From Escallonia rubra (Eukaryota > Streptophyta > Magnoliopsida > Escalloniales > Escalloniaceae), in contig JAVXUO010000371.1 of the NCBI GenBank assembly GCA_033065855.1, forward strand, positions 169,779-233,778: DNA of 64,000 nt, written 5' to 3'. Made by a program: the position numbers and the translations under genes. The first letter of the stretch is position 1. Each line of letters opens with the position of its first letter. Positions 24,801-36,479 of this stretch are shown piece after piece. The notes under the pieces were generated by a model. That model was not told where the DNA came from, did no database searches, and worked only from the letters and a program-made list of their open reading frames with translations.

Positions 24801-25930
24801 TCATAAAAATACTTGTTGGAATACATCAATCCTTGTTAAGTCCTCGAAAAAGAAACTAAAAAATATATACCTTAAATGTGGCATGTCTTCAAAAAGACAC
24901 TAAGTGAGATGCCTGATATGTAGCATCAAAGTCTTGAAGCAGAGAGTGAAATGGGCCATGTTACTGAAACAATCTACCATGACGAAGATAGGGCCAGGGC
25001 CTTAACCTGCCTTTGGAACCCCTAAGAAAAAAAAAATGAAGTCACTTGTTCTAGGTTCAAGCATATTATGACTTATGAGTGTCATTTGATGCTTTTGTAC
25101 CGTATAAGCTAGAAATAACTATTGTGAAGTGTACTACGTGAAAGTCGTCACTTGCCTAGCCTGTAAACGGGACAATTCCTAGTAAAGTTTGCTAGGGATA
25201 CAGAAATAGGCAAGGAAGTGCAGCACCTGCTCACAATATTCTGGATCTGCAATAGACACACTGATTCACTCACAGTTCCAAAATTTCAGCATGAGGGTAG
25301 CCACCTCAGTGGAGTAGGGCACTTTTAGTAGTTTCCCACATTAGGTGAGCTAACCATAGTCTAATCTTAAGCTGAATACGTACGCCAACTAAACAAACTA
25401 TGCGCCTCACTATGAGAAGTAGCGCCATTGCACATTTTACCTGACAAGTAGTGCACATTCTCTTCTCTAGCCTCAACTAATTGGCCTGACCTCATTCTAA
25501 TCTTTCCAATGAATTAAATCGTACTTGACCTAGTAAAAAGAATCCTAGGTCACAATGCATCCAACTACTCCGAGGTTAGCGAATATCTCTACAACAATGG
25601 CCAAAGAAATATCTTAGGGAACAAACATCAAATTCAATCCTAATAACGGCTTGATCAAAGAAACAGAAGCACAAAAACGTAGTGAAAGACACTTAAAGAG
25701 CAGGAACTAGCTGATAATATGAATAACTACTAATAATCAACTTAACAAATTACAGGTCATTAGTAAGTAATCAAACTCTAATGCAAAAAAAAAAGGACCT
25801 GTTTGGCCAGAAGTTCCCTTTCGATGTTGCCAGATGCGAAGAATGGGGCATCGGGACCGAACAGCCGGCGAACCGGACACCAGTACCGAAACCCTAAATT
25901 GGAGTCGGTGTTGTCAACCGCCATCGCCAT
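18806..25930 (-). CDS. ZNF511-like protein with three C2H2 zinc fingers
   Basis: Exons on the minus strand: 25799-25930, 22108-22166, 19666-19864, 18806-19174; sum 759 nt, 252 residues, close to animal ZNF511. Three C2H2 fingers are intact: Cys68, Cys73, His86, His91; Cys95, Cys98, His111, His116; Cys133, Cys138, His151, His156. The first and third share the CPxxGCGxKLK/CLVEGCGTKLK form, with Cys pairs spaced by four residues. The N-terminus (FRYWCPVRRLFGPDAPFFAS) precedes an acidic linker VALDLSEDEKQQLMGDEEN. The basic region after finger 3 (SKKHRQKSQRKQPH) may be a nuclear localisation signal. The C-terminus reads FGRRHNRGLTFVPRAVQR, another conserved family block. The first two introns are long (3.6 and 2.2 kb) and contain repeats, including a Mutator-like element. 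The biochemical role of the family in plants is not established. The start is the first ATG after upstream stops; an alternative Met is two codons on. Confidence 0.9.
20121..20653. repeat. Two related segments about 370 bp apart in an intron
   Basis: Segment 20121-20300 (CAGGCCC, CAGTGTCTGGGCGATGTTAG, GGCACCCACACAGTGAGTCC) recurs at 20491-20653 with the same order of motifs (CAGTGTCTGGGTGATGTTAG, GGCACCCACACAATGAGTCC) at roughly 80 percent identity by eye. They lie in intron 2 of the ZNF511-like gene. The origin is unknown; a decayed retroelement pair or local duplication is possible. Confidence 0.65.
22826..22834. repeat. Left 9-bp target site duplication of the Mutator-like element
   Basis: TTTCCTTCA directly abuts the left inverted repeat. 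Its partner TTTCCTTTA follows the right end at 23927-23935 with one difference. Confidence 0.75.
22835..23926. mobile_element. Mutator-like element with 100-bp inverted repeats, possible Pack-MULE
   Basis: The left end (GGGGTAAATGCACTTTGCCC from 22835, continuing through TTGAACTAAACCTC to about 22936) is repeated inverted at the right end (about 23826-23926) over roughly 100 bases with few differences. It is flanked by 9-bp direct repeats with one mismatch: TTTCCTTCA at 22826-22834 and TTTCCTTTA at 23927-23935. Long inverted repeats plus 9-bp duplication are the hallmark of Mutator-like elements. The interior is not transposase: 23217-23740 is C-rich and unlike its surroundings, with three imperfect copies of a roughly 105-bp unit. 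Captured host sequence (Pack-MULE) is possible. The element sits in intron 1 of the ZNF511-like gene. Confidence 0.85.
23392..23660. repeat. Three imperfect 105-bp units inside the Mutator-like element
   Basis: The pattern CTMTCTTCCTTC, then TTCTCTCCCC, then ACC-CAACAGCC/CAACCCC recurs at about 23396, 23498 and 23608. It is CT-rich with purine-poor strand bias. The frames read across it are proline/serine-rich on one strand and look like by-products of composition. Confidence 0.6.
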
Positions 25931-27958
25931 AGCGGAGAGAGAGACGTTAGTTCTTGGATTTGAAATCTTTTGCCTTCACCCACTACTTCTACTTGGACCT
26001 TAACTGCTACTGACATTCTCTTTAGGCTTTGGGCCTTTAACCGAACGACACCCGAGCAGAAAATTTCGGCTGGGATCGGATCGGATCCGCACATCCTTTC
26101 TTATTTTGTTGGTAATTGCTAAATAGTTTAAATGTTTAACCTCATAATCTATTTTTATGCTTTCTAAATTCTTCAAAGTTGAGAATAAGTTATAAAAACT
26201 TGTGTGTCCTGTAATATTCAAATACTGTCGCTTCTCTCCGGAGCAAAAACCCGAACTTCATCAAAATATTTAAAAAGATGCATCTCAATTACTTGTTGAG
26301 AGTTTCTTATTATTTTTTTAACGGTAAAGGGTATCTTCTAGTCAATTTTAGTGTCAACCGAGAGTAAATTCTTTTTTTGGGCAACCATAAGGGCACACCT
26401 CCCATATCGGTCTTGTGCATTCGACGGTAAATTTTTCCTTCAAGTGCTGCCCCAAATTTTGAACCTAGAAAGTATATTTTTTTGGTTTGGATGAAAGAGT
26501 GAAGTCTGAGTTTTTTAAAACTATTCAGGTGTTTTCTCATGTGCTAGTTTATATTCGTTTAGAAAAAGCGAGAATAAACATTAAATTGAACTACTCGAAT
26601 ATTTTGCATTCAAATAGCTTCTTAAAAATGAACAAAAGCCAAGAATTATTTAGATGCGGTAGCCACTTAAATTTCCTTCCTCTTTGTCAGGTCAATCGAA
26701 AGTAAGGCAAGTGACCTAAGATTGTCGATCATAATGACTAGTCAAATTAACAAGTGGCGGAAAGAAAGAACACGAGACCGTGATTAACGACTCTTTAATG
26801 TTGGTATAAAGCTCATTCACGACGCAACTGATTATGCATGGCAAAAAACACCATTTCCGAGAAACAGATTTGCATGTCAAAAACTGAAAAATAGACTGTG
26901 AACCGTCTACGCGGCCATGGTGGTTACAATTCCATTGCATATGTCAAAAACAAAATGTGGTTACCCTTGCTCGATCAACAATCAATAACAGGAATATTGC
27001 GCGTTCAGTACAAGTATTGACAACCTGCTCCAAATGTGATTTCTCACTTAAAATGGCAAGAGTTCTTTGGAGTCATGAAGGGTTCGTCTGAAGAGCCGTG
27101 AGTACTGATCGAGTAGTAGGCCTCTTGACTAGGATGGGGATAATGCCATATATTCTGGCCTTACCTAAGCTATCAACCTACATACAGATTTGACACACTT
27201 GAAACTGTTTCTGGCGATAACTTCTAGCAGCAAACAGGAAAGGAGCATGCAGCTGGTAGAAAAAGCTACCCAGAGTTGTTTCCTTCGCCAAGAAAGTGAA
27301 GCTTTCCATTTTCTGTATGAAGCTTCAGGTTCATTTCTTAGAAAGCTACAGCATAGGTCTTTCTTCACCAGAAAACGTTAAATACAGAAAAAGGGGTGAG
27401 ATTGCACTGAAATCTATACTTGTATAACCCAGGAAAAGCATTTACCTTGGAGGGTTGGATGGGTTTGTTTTTGTGTCGTTTTCACCTGTCTGAATAGGCA
27501 TGCTGGGTGAGGTAAGGTGCATCAAAGGTCTCAATTACGTGCACAAGTTAATACATAATTCAAACAAGAACCACTGTTTTCAATAAACAACTCCTAGACC
27601 TAGATGCATGAGCTCTGGTGGAGCATTCAAGCTAAACCCGTTGGTCCGAGATCAGATCTTCGATGGCTGCCTTGCAATATCAACCGTTAGATCGAATCGG
27701 ACTAGGACATTCACAAAATTGCATCTCAAAGAATAACATGTTCAGGACGATGTGGCTGCACTTTATTGGATGAACAGAACTAGAAGGCATCAGAACGAGG
27801 CCAACAAGCATGGTTACTAGAAAAGTTGACTCCTTCACAGTTTGGACATATTAAAACCACCTTGTTCAACACATAATGCAAGAATAGGTCACTACTTTCT
27901 CTCCCTTTTCTTCATCCCATAATACATATCACTGAGAGAATAGTCACGAAGGGAAGGA
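25931..27958. other. Intergenic region upstream of ZNF511-like and peroxidase genes
   Basis: It contains the divergent promoters of the ZNF511-like gene (minus) and the peroxidase gene (plus). AT-rich, with several short frames lacking any domain (for example 26310-26540 and 27165-27381). No RNA gene, repeat or element could be supported here. Confidence 0.55.
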
Positions 27959-29145
27959 ATGGAGACATGGAAAAGCTTGTGTTTGTGTTTGGTGATGGTG
28001 GTGTTTGTAATAGGAAGAGCAGAAGGGCAATTGTTGGAGAACTTCTACGGCTCGACTTGTCCCGACGTTGAAAGCGTCGTAAAGCAGACAGTGTCTATAA
28101 AATTTGGCCAGACGACTACTACAGTTCCGGCCACTCTCCGTCTATTTTTCCATGACTGCTTTGTTGAGGTAGCATAAAGGAGAAAATATGAGACATGTGG
28201 AGTGAAATTGGCTGGTTTGGTTACAAATTGCTAATTGTCTCTCTGTTTTCTTTTGCAGGGATGTGATGCCTCTGTTCTTATTGCTTCACCGAACGGGGAT
28301 GCAGAAAAGGATTCTCAAGACAATCTTTCCCTCGCAGGAGATGGCTTCGACACTGTAACCAAGGCAAAACAAGCAGTCGAGACAGCATGCCCAGGGGTAG
28401 TATCATGTGCAGACATTTTGGCTATTGCTGCCAGAGATGTCATAGTCCTGGTAATTTAAAAACAGAAACCAGCAAGGCTTCCTGTTTCTCGTACTAACTT
28501 AGAAAATTTCTTATGAGGAGCAATAACTCTTATTTCCTGTTTGTCTGACGAGATGAAAACTCCTTCCAGGCTGGAGGCCCTTCCTTCAGCGTAGATTTGG
28601 GACGCCGTGATGGACTCATCTCTAAAGCATCTCGGGTTGCCGGGAATCTGCCAGAACCTTTCGTTACTCTCAATCAATTAAATACTATGTTCGCCAAGAA
28701 CAATCTCACACAGTTTGACATGATTGCGCTGTCTGGGGCTCACACTCTTGGCTTTTCCCACTGCAACCGATTTGCCAACCGCCTCTATTCATTTTCGCCA
28801 TCCTCTACTGTTGACCCGTCCCTTGATCCAAACTATGCTCAGCAGTTGAAAAATACTTGCCCTCAGAATGCAGATCCCAGCGCCGTTGCAGACCTGGACC
28901 CCGTAACCCCAGCAATCTTCGACAACGTGTACTACCAGAATCTGGTTGCAGGGAAGGGTTTGTTAACTTCGGATGAGGTACTTTTCTCCAATGCAGCATC
29001 TCAGCCTACTGTTACTGACTTTGCTAATAACCCTGGTAACTTTAATGGAGCCTTTATCACCGCAATGAGGAAGCTTGGCAGGGTAGGTGTGAAAACTGGT
29101 AGCCAAGGTGAGATCAGGAGAGACTGCACAGCCTTCAATTCATGA
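27959..29145 (+). CDS. Secreted class III peroxidase
   Basis: Haem peroxidase of the secretory pathway that oxidises phenolics with hydrogen peroxide in the cell wall or apoplast. Exons: 27959-28168, 28259-28450, 28570-29145; 978 nt, 325 residues. Residues 1 to about 23 form a signal peptide ([17 protein letters not shown]). The distal site is [15 protein letters not shown] with Arg61 and His65; the first splice falls inside it. The proximal haem ligand is His192 in [13 protein letters not shown]. The conserved cysteines are in place ([26 protein letters not shown], the SHCNRF segment, [15 protein letters not shown]), as expected for four disulfides. [11 protein letters not shown] is the usual substrate-loop region. 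The three-exon structure differs from the ancestral four-exon plant pattern by one missing intron. It resembles the Arabidopsis PER16/PER45/PER73 group by memory; substrate cannot be predicted. Identification of the family is secure. Confidence 0.95.
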
Positions 29146-30248
29146 AAGCCAGAATACAGCAAGACCTTGGAGCACCAGAGCAACAGTTCATGAAGAAATA
29201 AAAAGGAGTTCGTAAAGAAAGTTCATTTTGCATAGACAATTTGTTATAAGAAGTCCTAAAACCTTTACTATAAACTCCAACCTTGAGTTGTTATTTCACA
29301 GACTCGCGAGTTCAATGAGGACCGGAATAGTGCATATAATCATATGTACATTGTTAAATACTTAAATGTCACGACTCACGTCTATGCTTGGGCCTATTCT
29401 TGAATTCGTTAAACTTGTTCTCAAAAACAATGTCAGTTTATTCTTTACAACTAGCTAGCTTTGCAATCTGGCAATTAGTCCATGCCAGTTCACAAAGCCA
29501 AAAGAGCCCCTCTGAAGAAAGATTACTTTCGACGGAAGCCCCCAAGAGGGAGAGCTATAATATTAACACAACATTAGAGAAAGGGAAGAGAAAAAGTGAA
29601 AGCATATGCAGCTAATGTTTGACCATGAGACCCAACAGAAGTAAAATATGATACAAACCTGGTCCGTGTCGCTGAATTGAGTGTGCCTAAGAAAGTCTCT
29701 TGTTTGTAGTGATAAGATGCTGCAGTTCCTACGATAAACATCCTCATTCCCTGGGAATTCTCTGTGCAGACAACAAAACTGCACATAACGGATTAGTCAT
29801 GCTCTAAGACAAGTGGAAAAGGCTAATAATAATATGCAAAAAAGACAAAGGAAATGGAAAATTATATGTGCATCTCCAGAAAAAATTAAGAATAACTCTC
29901 TCACTATCAATTGGTTCAATACACAAACTGTAATAATCAAAGTAAGTATTAAAGTGATGCCCAAATCTGGCAAAGAAAGAAATATAGAAGTCAATCAATA
30001 CAGAAAATCTTCACTAACTCAACCACAAATGCCAAATTGCAAAAGACAAGGACGAGGTAATGCCCAGATAGGGGTTTGCAATGTTCTGGAGTGTGCTAAG
30101 TCTGCTTGCAATCTTCAGCTTCCCAATGCATAATTTGAGGTACATAGGTTGGAGTCAGACGAGAAATTCTCAACCATGCATGAAGTATACAAAGATAATG
30201 GGTTTGACGTGCATAAATTCTCAGTACCCTTTTTACTTCTGCACCAAG
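29146..30248. other. Convergent 3' region between peroxidase and MFS genes
   Basis: It contains the 3' ends of two converging genes. The DNA is AT-rich, with short frames that show no domain. No gene or repeat is supported. Confidence 0.55.
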
Positions 30249-33200
30249 TCAAGAACGAGATTTCCCATAGAGGTTTGCGTAGACAATCTTAGTCCGGTAC
30301 ACAAGAATCATACTTAAAACAACTGCAACAATACAGAGACCCGACATTATCAAAGAAGTCAGACAGAAACATATGGCACCTTCACACTTCAAAGGTTCAT
30401 CCAAATTAAGAAAGCCCGAATATATTGATCTCAACTTTTGTTGATTGTGATGGTGCTCTCGAGCTTGCCTTTCTGCTTCCATGTCATATATACTGCTTGC
30501 AATGAGTCCTGAGAAGACTAATGAACCCGCAGGGTTTGCAATAGTAAGAAAATTGTACAAAGCACCGAACTTTTTCAAGCCAAATAACTCGGAGGCAGCA
30601 GCCGGCACAATTGCCCAGTGGGCCCCATAACCAAGCCCAATCAAAAGAGTACCAACATACATTGCCCCAGGCCAGCCCATGGCAATGAAGAAGTGACCAA
30701 TTGCCATTATGACCTGGGCAGCAGCCATGGCCACTGGCCTTGGATAAGCATGATCCCTAATCAGCAACACAAGAAAAATTAGCCAAAACCATAATCATAA
30801 GAGATCAAATCAGCGTCGAGAAGGCAAAACTTTATCTATACCTGACAATTATCTCGGAATAATAACCCCCACCAACACGTCCTAGAAAGTTCCAAATGCT
30901 GATCAATGATACAAAGATATGTGTATTATCATAACCTAAAGACTGGCTCATTTGACCCAAATTATCTATCACAGTCAAACCAGATCCAGACCCTAATAGA
31001 AGTGAGAAAAAGATTAGCCAAAAATCGGCCTTTATCAAAGCCTGCGTCAAGGTGAAGTCCTCCCCTCTATGAGGTCCCCTTCTCCTCTTGACCCTTACTG
31101 CTCCTTCTGCAGCAGCTTGTGCTAATTTTACTTGCAGTTGGGCGATTCTTTTCTGCCTCTCTAAAGCTGGAAGCAAGTCGACTTCCCTAGGCTTCTCATC
31201 TTCCACCTCGCTGAATATAATCTCATGAGCATCGTGCTCAGATTTACCAGGATCTTGTTTATGTCGCTCAGGTAGAAGAGCCTCGTCAGCTGGATCTCTT
31301 TGCTCTTTAGAAAAACTCAACCAGACAGGTACTACTATAGGGACCAGCAGGATAAAGAATAGAATTCCTGTGAAGATTGTGACCACAGTTTGACTCAAAG
31401 TAACCAGATCTTCGACAAGCATAACCCCCATCAAATAAGCAGCCAAAAGAAGGCAGACACTATAGATAAATGAGAAACATGATCCATCGGATGACCGAAC
31501 TTGCCTGTGACCTCCAACGGGCCTGACAATGAACATAAGAGCGATAATCACCATCGCAGGCCCAACTGCAACCATGAATATAAGGGATGCATGATCAGGG
31601 GTATGCATCACTGCATATATCTGAGTCAAGATAGCACCACCCAAGCCAGCAAACCCCTTTAATATCCCAACCACAGGACCACGGCTTTTAGGGAAATTTT
31701 GCACACATGAGACCAGTGCTGCCGTGTTGAAGTACGTCTCGCCATTTGTTCCCACAAATATAAGAATGCACATCTGCATAAGAGTACTGATTAACATAAT
31801 CACAAATGCAAAGTTTTACACAAACTGTAAACCCTGATTAGTTGCCTCAGAACAGAAGAACGAAGTATCAAAATTTTAATAGCTGGTTATCTCACTGTGT
31901 TACACACATAAGCATACAATCGAGCTACACAACTCATCGGAATTCTATTAACCTACGCACTAGGGAGCAACAGCTGTTAAGAATGACTGAGCTACTTTTC
32001 TTATACCTTGGTCTAGCCAGCAGTAGATGAACCGAATTTGCATGTTTTCAGAGAGATTATATATACGGACCCACAGTAATAGAAACTTAAACAGCGCCAA
32101 TAACCAAAATTGAGTTGAGGGTACAAACAAATCAGAAAAATTTTCCCAACTTCTTTTAGCAAGAACTCAGAACAGAGAGAGGTCCCAAAGTCAAGAACAC
32201 GGTTCATGTCAAAGCAACCTATCATAGATCAAAAGTGGAAGCGGATGGAAACACAGCATTGAAAAAAAGTTTACTGTACTTCTGTAACTGTGAGGTAAAT
32301 CAAATTTATATGTGAGTAAAAAGGTCGTGCCAAATGCAGATAAACTAAACAGAAAATATTATTGTAGTTGTCCAGCTGACTTCTGTCATATAGAAGTTAC
32401 TATAAGGTAATTGCACTCCTATTTTTTAAAATCTCGCTTTGATATCTGAGCAATCCTACTACTCCATTTTGGCACAGTTGCAAACGGCAAGAGGAGGCAA
32501 GAACATCAAAGTTGGAAATGCAAAAGAAACCTATATCAAATGCATAGCCAAACAGGGCCTAAAAGTTTCCAACTCGACAAGCATATACATAGAAACGAGA
32601 TAGTGGTCATCAAATCCCTACTAAATCTCATATTAGGTGATCATTTCGTCCTAAAAGCAGTATGACAGAGTCAACATGTCAAAGATCCATTAGATACCAA
32701 CAATGGGCAAACAGAAAAAGCAGTGCTGCATCCACAGCCAACTCGATTCTCAGGAATCCCAATTGAAACTTAATATACATCATCTTTTATCAACAGATGC
32801 ATCCTCAGGAGTACAGGCACAGGAAGGGAAGCACAATTTTTGGTTTGCTATGGAACAAAAACGTCGTTCAAACCCAGAAAAGAGAGAGTTAAAAAGAGAT
32901 TTCAGAATACAACAAATCAGAATCAATACCCCGGAAAGCAGAGAATATAACTAAGATACAGTTCCAAAACGTTACTTAATCACAGAAAACCAACTAGCCA
33001 AGAACAAATCCACCAATTATATTCGACCCATGGAAATCTGATGTGGACTATCTTTGATCCAAGCTTGAAATTTTTATCCCATTTCCACCATAGCACAATC
33101 TTTCAAAATAGAAAAAGCCAGACCAAATTCATAAAGATAAAGGAAAAAGTACTCACAGCCCACAATGGCAAAGTTGGAGCACGACCGGTCACAATGAGCC

Positions 33201-33492
33201 AAACCCAACCATACCCAACGAAGTTCTGAACAGCGCCAACAAGAAGAGCAGCCCATATTGGCAACACCTCACACAAGCTACCTGCCAAGAACCCAACACT
33301 GTCACCAAGATCCTTGGCCACCCCCAATCTTGCAATCTGCCTCTGATTGTAATTCAATGAGCTCTTGATCACAGGCGATATGCTCCCAAACAAATACCCA
33401 ATACCCGCACACGATTGCACCCACATTGCTGCCACAAAAACCAGCCATCTGTTGTTGAAAAACCCACCAAACCCATCTCTCAAACGACCCAT
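30249..33492 (-). CDS. Major facilitator, NFD4/nodulin-like type
   Basis: Twelve-helix membrane transporter of the plant nodulin-like / NUCLEAR FUSION DEFECTIVE 4 family. Exons on the minus strand: 33157-33492, 30842-31773, 30249-30756; 1776 nt, 591 residues, usual family length. The N-terminal nodulin-like domain starts at FFNNRWLVFVAAMWVQSCAG and includes YLFGSISPVIKSSLNYNQRQ. Exon 2 has GTNGETYFNTAALVSCVQNF followed by PKSRGPVVGILKGFAGLGGA, the family signature. A long hydrophilic loop (about residues 290-370, Lys/Glu/Gln-rich) separates the two halves, and the second MFS half follows (DFWLIFFSLLLGSGSGLTVI; RVGGGYYSE; RPVAMAAAQVIMAIGHFF). NFD4 in Arabidopsis is needed for karyogamy, but substrates of the family are mostly unknown. 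It converges with the peroxidase gene. The start is supported by MGRLRDGFGGFF. Confidence 0.93.
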
Positions 33493-33911
33493 TAATGAGT
33501 CAAAACAGAGTCTTTTGATTTTCGTGATGTTCTTTGATATTACTCCGAGAATGTTTGACGGGTTGGACTCTTTTAATGCACAGCTGAGCGTAAATGTCGG
33601 AACGATGATACAGTTGATGGTGTTGCTATATCGCGCTGTAATTAACTATCTCGTTGAACACCTTGTTGTTTGAGATAATTTATGCCAAATTGCCATTTGT
33701 GCTGACGTGGGTTTTGATTGTTGTTGTCGCTGAAGACAAGAACGGACATGGCGTCCCCCGTAGTTGCTTTAGGGGATTTTACATCATTGGGACATGTCTA
33801 TCGAGAGTACGGAACGCCCCCTCTACTTCAATTTATGTCTGTCACTATGTACATAATCATGACTCTTCAGGTGCAGCTTGGGCTGTACACGCGTTTTCTT
33901 CTTAAAATTAT
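33493..33911. other. Promoter region of the MFS gene
   Basis: The stretch upstream of the minus-strand MFS start holds no gene. The short plus-strand frames (33365-33905) overlap the antisense of exon 1 and have no domain support. Confidence 0.45.
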
Positions 33912-34415
33912 GGTTCCTTTGACAACACTTTTGATTTTAATTTTCTGTTTTAAAAAAATAAAAATAAAAATCAATTTAATTTAATTTTTTTTTCTTACAA
34001 AAACAAGTGGGTGTTTGATAACCTACTTTTTATTTTTGAGTTTTTTTTATTTGATTATCCAGTTTTTATTTTGAGCCTTTTCTTTGGTTGTGGTTTGCGG
34101 TGGTGGTGATAGGGCGTAGCGGTGGCCGACGGTAGTGGTGGCCGGCAGCCGGCGGTGGCTGGTGGCTGCCAACCGCCGGCAGTCACCGGCGATGGTCGCC
34201 TGCCGGAGGTGGACAGTGGCGGTGGCTGCCGGCGGTGGGAGGGTGGTGGTGGTGATGGTCTTAAAATAAAAACCAAAACTGAAAACCGAAACTCATTTTT
34301 TGAGTTTTCAAAAACAGCCCTGGTTGAAAAACTTATTTTTTAAACTGAAGAAAAAAAAAACGAAAACTGTCCGCCAAACGCGCTTATTTTTTCTAGTTTA
34401 CAAAACTAAAAAAAA
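33912..34415. mobile_element. Small non-autonomous element with GGT/GGC-rich core (copy 2)
   Basis: Matches the 1233-1646 element over its length: left end GGTTCCTTTGACAACACTTT, then TGATTATCCAGTTTTTATTTT, a G-rich core (about 34088-34258, GGTGG and CCGGCGG units), and the right arm AAAACCAAAACTGAAAAC to GCCAAACGCGCTTATTTTTTC. The outer right end, which should read like AAGTGTTACCAAAC, is missing, so this copy is truncated. There is no transposase. Class is inferred as hAT-like. Confidence 0.65.
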
Positions 34416-35031
34416 ATCTGCGGGACCTATATTGTGGGCTATTTAGGTGTTTTCTTCTTGAAACTATATTGTTAGGGACAAGGAAATAATTACAACCAAT
34501 TTTATTGACTTTTAAAAATATTCTTCTGGTATAATACGATTTGTATTTATAAATATATATATTTTTTGTGTCACCATATCATATTTAAAAATACAAATAC
34601 ATCCCTTTATACTCCTTATCCTTCAACACACCTACCCCACCTTTAGCCTTTATCTCTGCAAATTTACGTCCACGCGCACCCACTAATTTTAAGCATGATA
34701 TACGTTTTCTTGGCTCATTTTCTAATAACTTAACTTTTAAGAGCAAATGGTAACTAACATGTATAATATTTAGTCCCCTTAGATACATACAATTGTTTTT
34801 ACATAAAATACAAGTGCCCAAGTTGTAGGAAATCATGGAGTATATGTCTCCCGATTCGCATTTTTCGGGTTTAAGAATCCCAAAAAATAATTAAAATTAA
34901 CTAACAAATTTGGCAAAAACCTATGTTTTCTTTCATTAAAGTTTTATCATCAAAGGAGCACAATCACATTATACGCATGCAAGTGGCATACGAGGCAATT
35001 TACAAAGAGTTACCTTAAGAGAATAAGACTA

Positions 35032-35468
35032 GGGGTGAGCACCAACTGTTCAAGTCGATCTGAATCGTTCAAATCGAATCGATCCAATTCGAACCATTCA
35101 AAAATCCTGACGGTTTTGTTTCACATTTCTCAAATCAACCTTAGTTCGGTGCGGTTCACGATTCACGTTTTTTAAACCGATCATAAGCGAATCGAACCGA
35201 CCTGTTATATGTCGATTATTCTTAGTAACATTCATTAATAAATTTCACATACATGGTACTAAGCGAATCCAAATAAACAAAACCTTTCAAGTTAAAAGAA
35301 AAAAATAATGTCTTTAAATGGGCGCAAACCGATCTAAACCGACTAAACCAATTAAGCCGAACCGTCCAAATTGATGGTGTTCAGTTTGGTTCGGTTCGAT
35401 TTATAATTTTTCTAATCGAGAGATAATGATTCGGTTTGTAATTAAATCTCAAATCAAGCCGCTCACCC
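35032..35468. mobile_element. Short inverted-repeat element, AGGGGTGAGC ends
   Basis: The left end AGGGGTGAGC is mirrored by GCTCACCCTT near 35460-35469. The interior is full of GGTTCGGTTCG / CGAACCGA motifs in both orientations, so it can fold on itself. Flanks AATAAGACT and AATAAAGACC are similar and may be a decayed 9-bp target duplication. Repeats with these ends and CCGAACCG content are common in plant genomes. It has no coding capacity. Confidence 0.55.
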
Positions 35469-35808
35469 TTAATAAAGACCTTAGAAAACAACAAATTTAT
35501 ACAGCTCCAAACATGACAACATTCCGGATTCAAAGACAGCCAGGGGACTACTTGTGCTATTTGATCAAAAAAGTTTACGAACCTTCTTCCGACTTAGAAT
35601 ACGACGCTTTGAACAAAAATTTGATCTCCCGAACAAAGCCTGACTTTTACTGCATCTTAAAGATCCTCAAAACCCTTTTCACTTAAGTAAGCATAATTAC
35701 TCCGTACTTGCCACATGAAAAAGCCAACTTTTGGAGCTTTATGTCAAAAGAATGTTCCCCTTTTGTTATAGATGGCAATTGGCAATCGGCAAGTGGCGAA
35801 TACTATAA

Positions 35809-36080
35809 TTTTTTTTTTTGGTTAAGAGTAAAAATATATACCAAAAGTAAATGAGAGATATACCAAGCTCAAAGGCAAGTAACAAAACTCACGGATAACA
35901 TCCCCATCCGATAAGAATTGACATACAAATGACATCTTTATCCGATAAGAATCAGAATAAAAGAATAACATAGATAGGCGATACATGGATGACATCCCCA
36001 AAGAACAACTACTATTAAACACTAGGGGTCTACTAAAAAGATCCGTAAGCGACAGAATCCATTTGCTCGTGCTACCACCG
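35809..36080 (-). mobile_element. LINE 3'-end fragment
   Basis: A poly(T) run (35809-35819) followed by GGTTAAGAGTAAAAATATAT mirrors the start of the LINE 3' tail at 13577-13620 (poly(T), GGTTAAGAGGAGAAATTATA). On the minus strand this reads as a 3' UTR ending TTAACC plus poly(A). The 5' limit is a guess; no coding domain is present. Confidence 0.5.
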
Positions 36081-36305
36081 CCATGTGATTAACGAGCTTT
36101 ATTTAAATGCACATTTAATATGTCATCATCAAATTATGTCTGCACCTCCTTCGGACCACCATTGTTTTTAAGGCTGAGCTGTCATTGTTTGGACATCTAA
36201 GAAGAATTGCATTTTAGTCACCATATATATATATTCGTGTCAATCAATAAGTTTTGTCAGTTTCAACATTAATGTAAGAAAAATGCCTCAATCATGTGTT
36301 CTACT

Positions 36306-36479
36306 GTACAGACGATAAGTATGAACCGCCAACTAGTTTTTTGTTGTTAAAAAAATAATATCAATATTTAATATTATTATGTAAATTAAAGTGTACAGAC
36401 GATAAGTATGAACCGCTGACTAGTCTTTTATTCTTAAAAAAATAATATCAATATTTAATATTATTATGTAAATTAATGT
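36306..36479. repeat. Perfectly phased 2 x 87-bp tandem duplication
   Basis: GTACAGACGATAAGTATGAA starts both units, at 36306 and 36393, and both run through AATATCAATATTTAATATTA to the TTATGTAAATTAA end. Only a handful of differences separate them, so the duplication is recent. A (TG)n run follows directly at 36477-36489. Confidence 0.9.
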
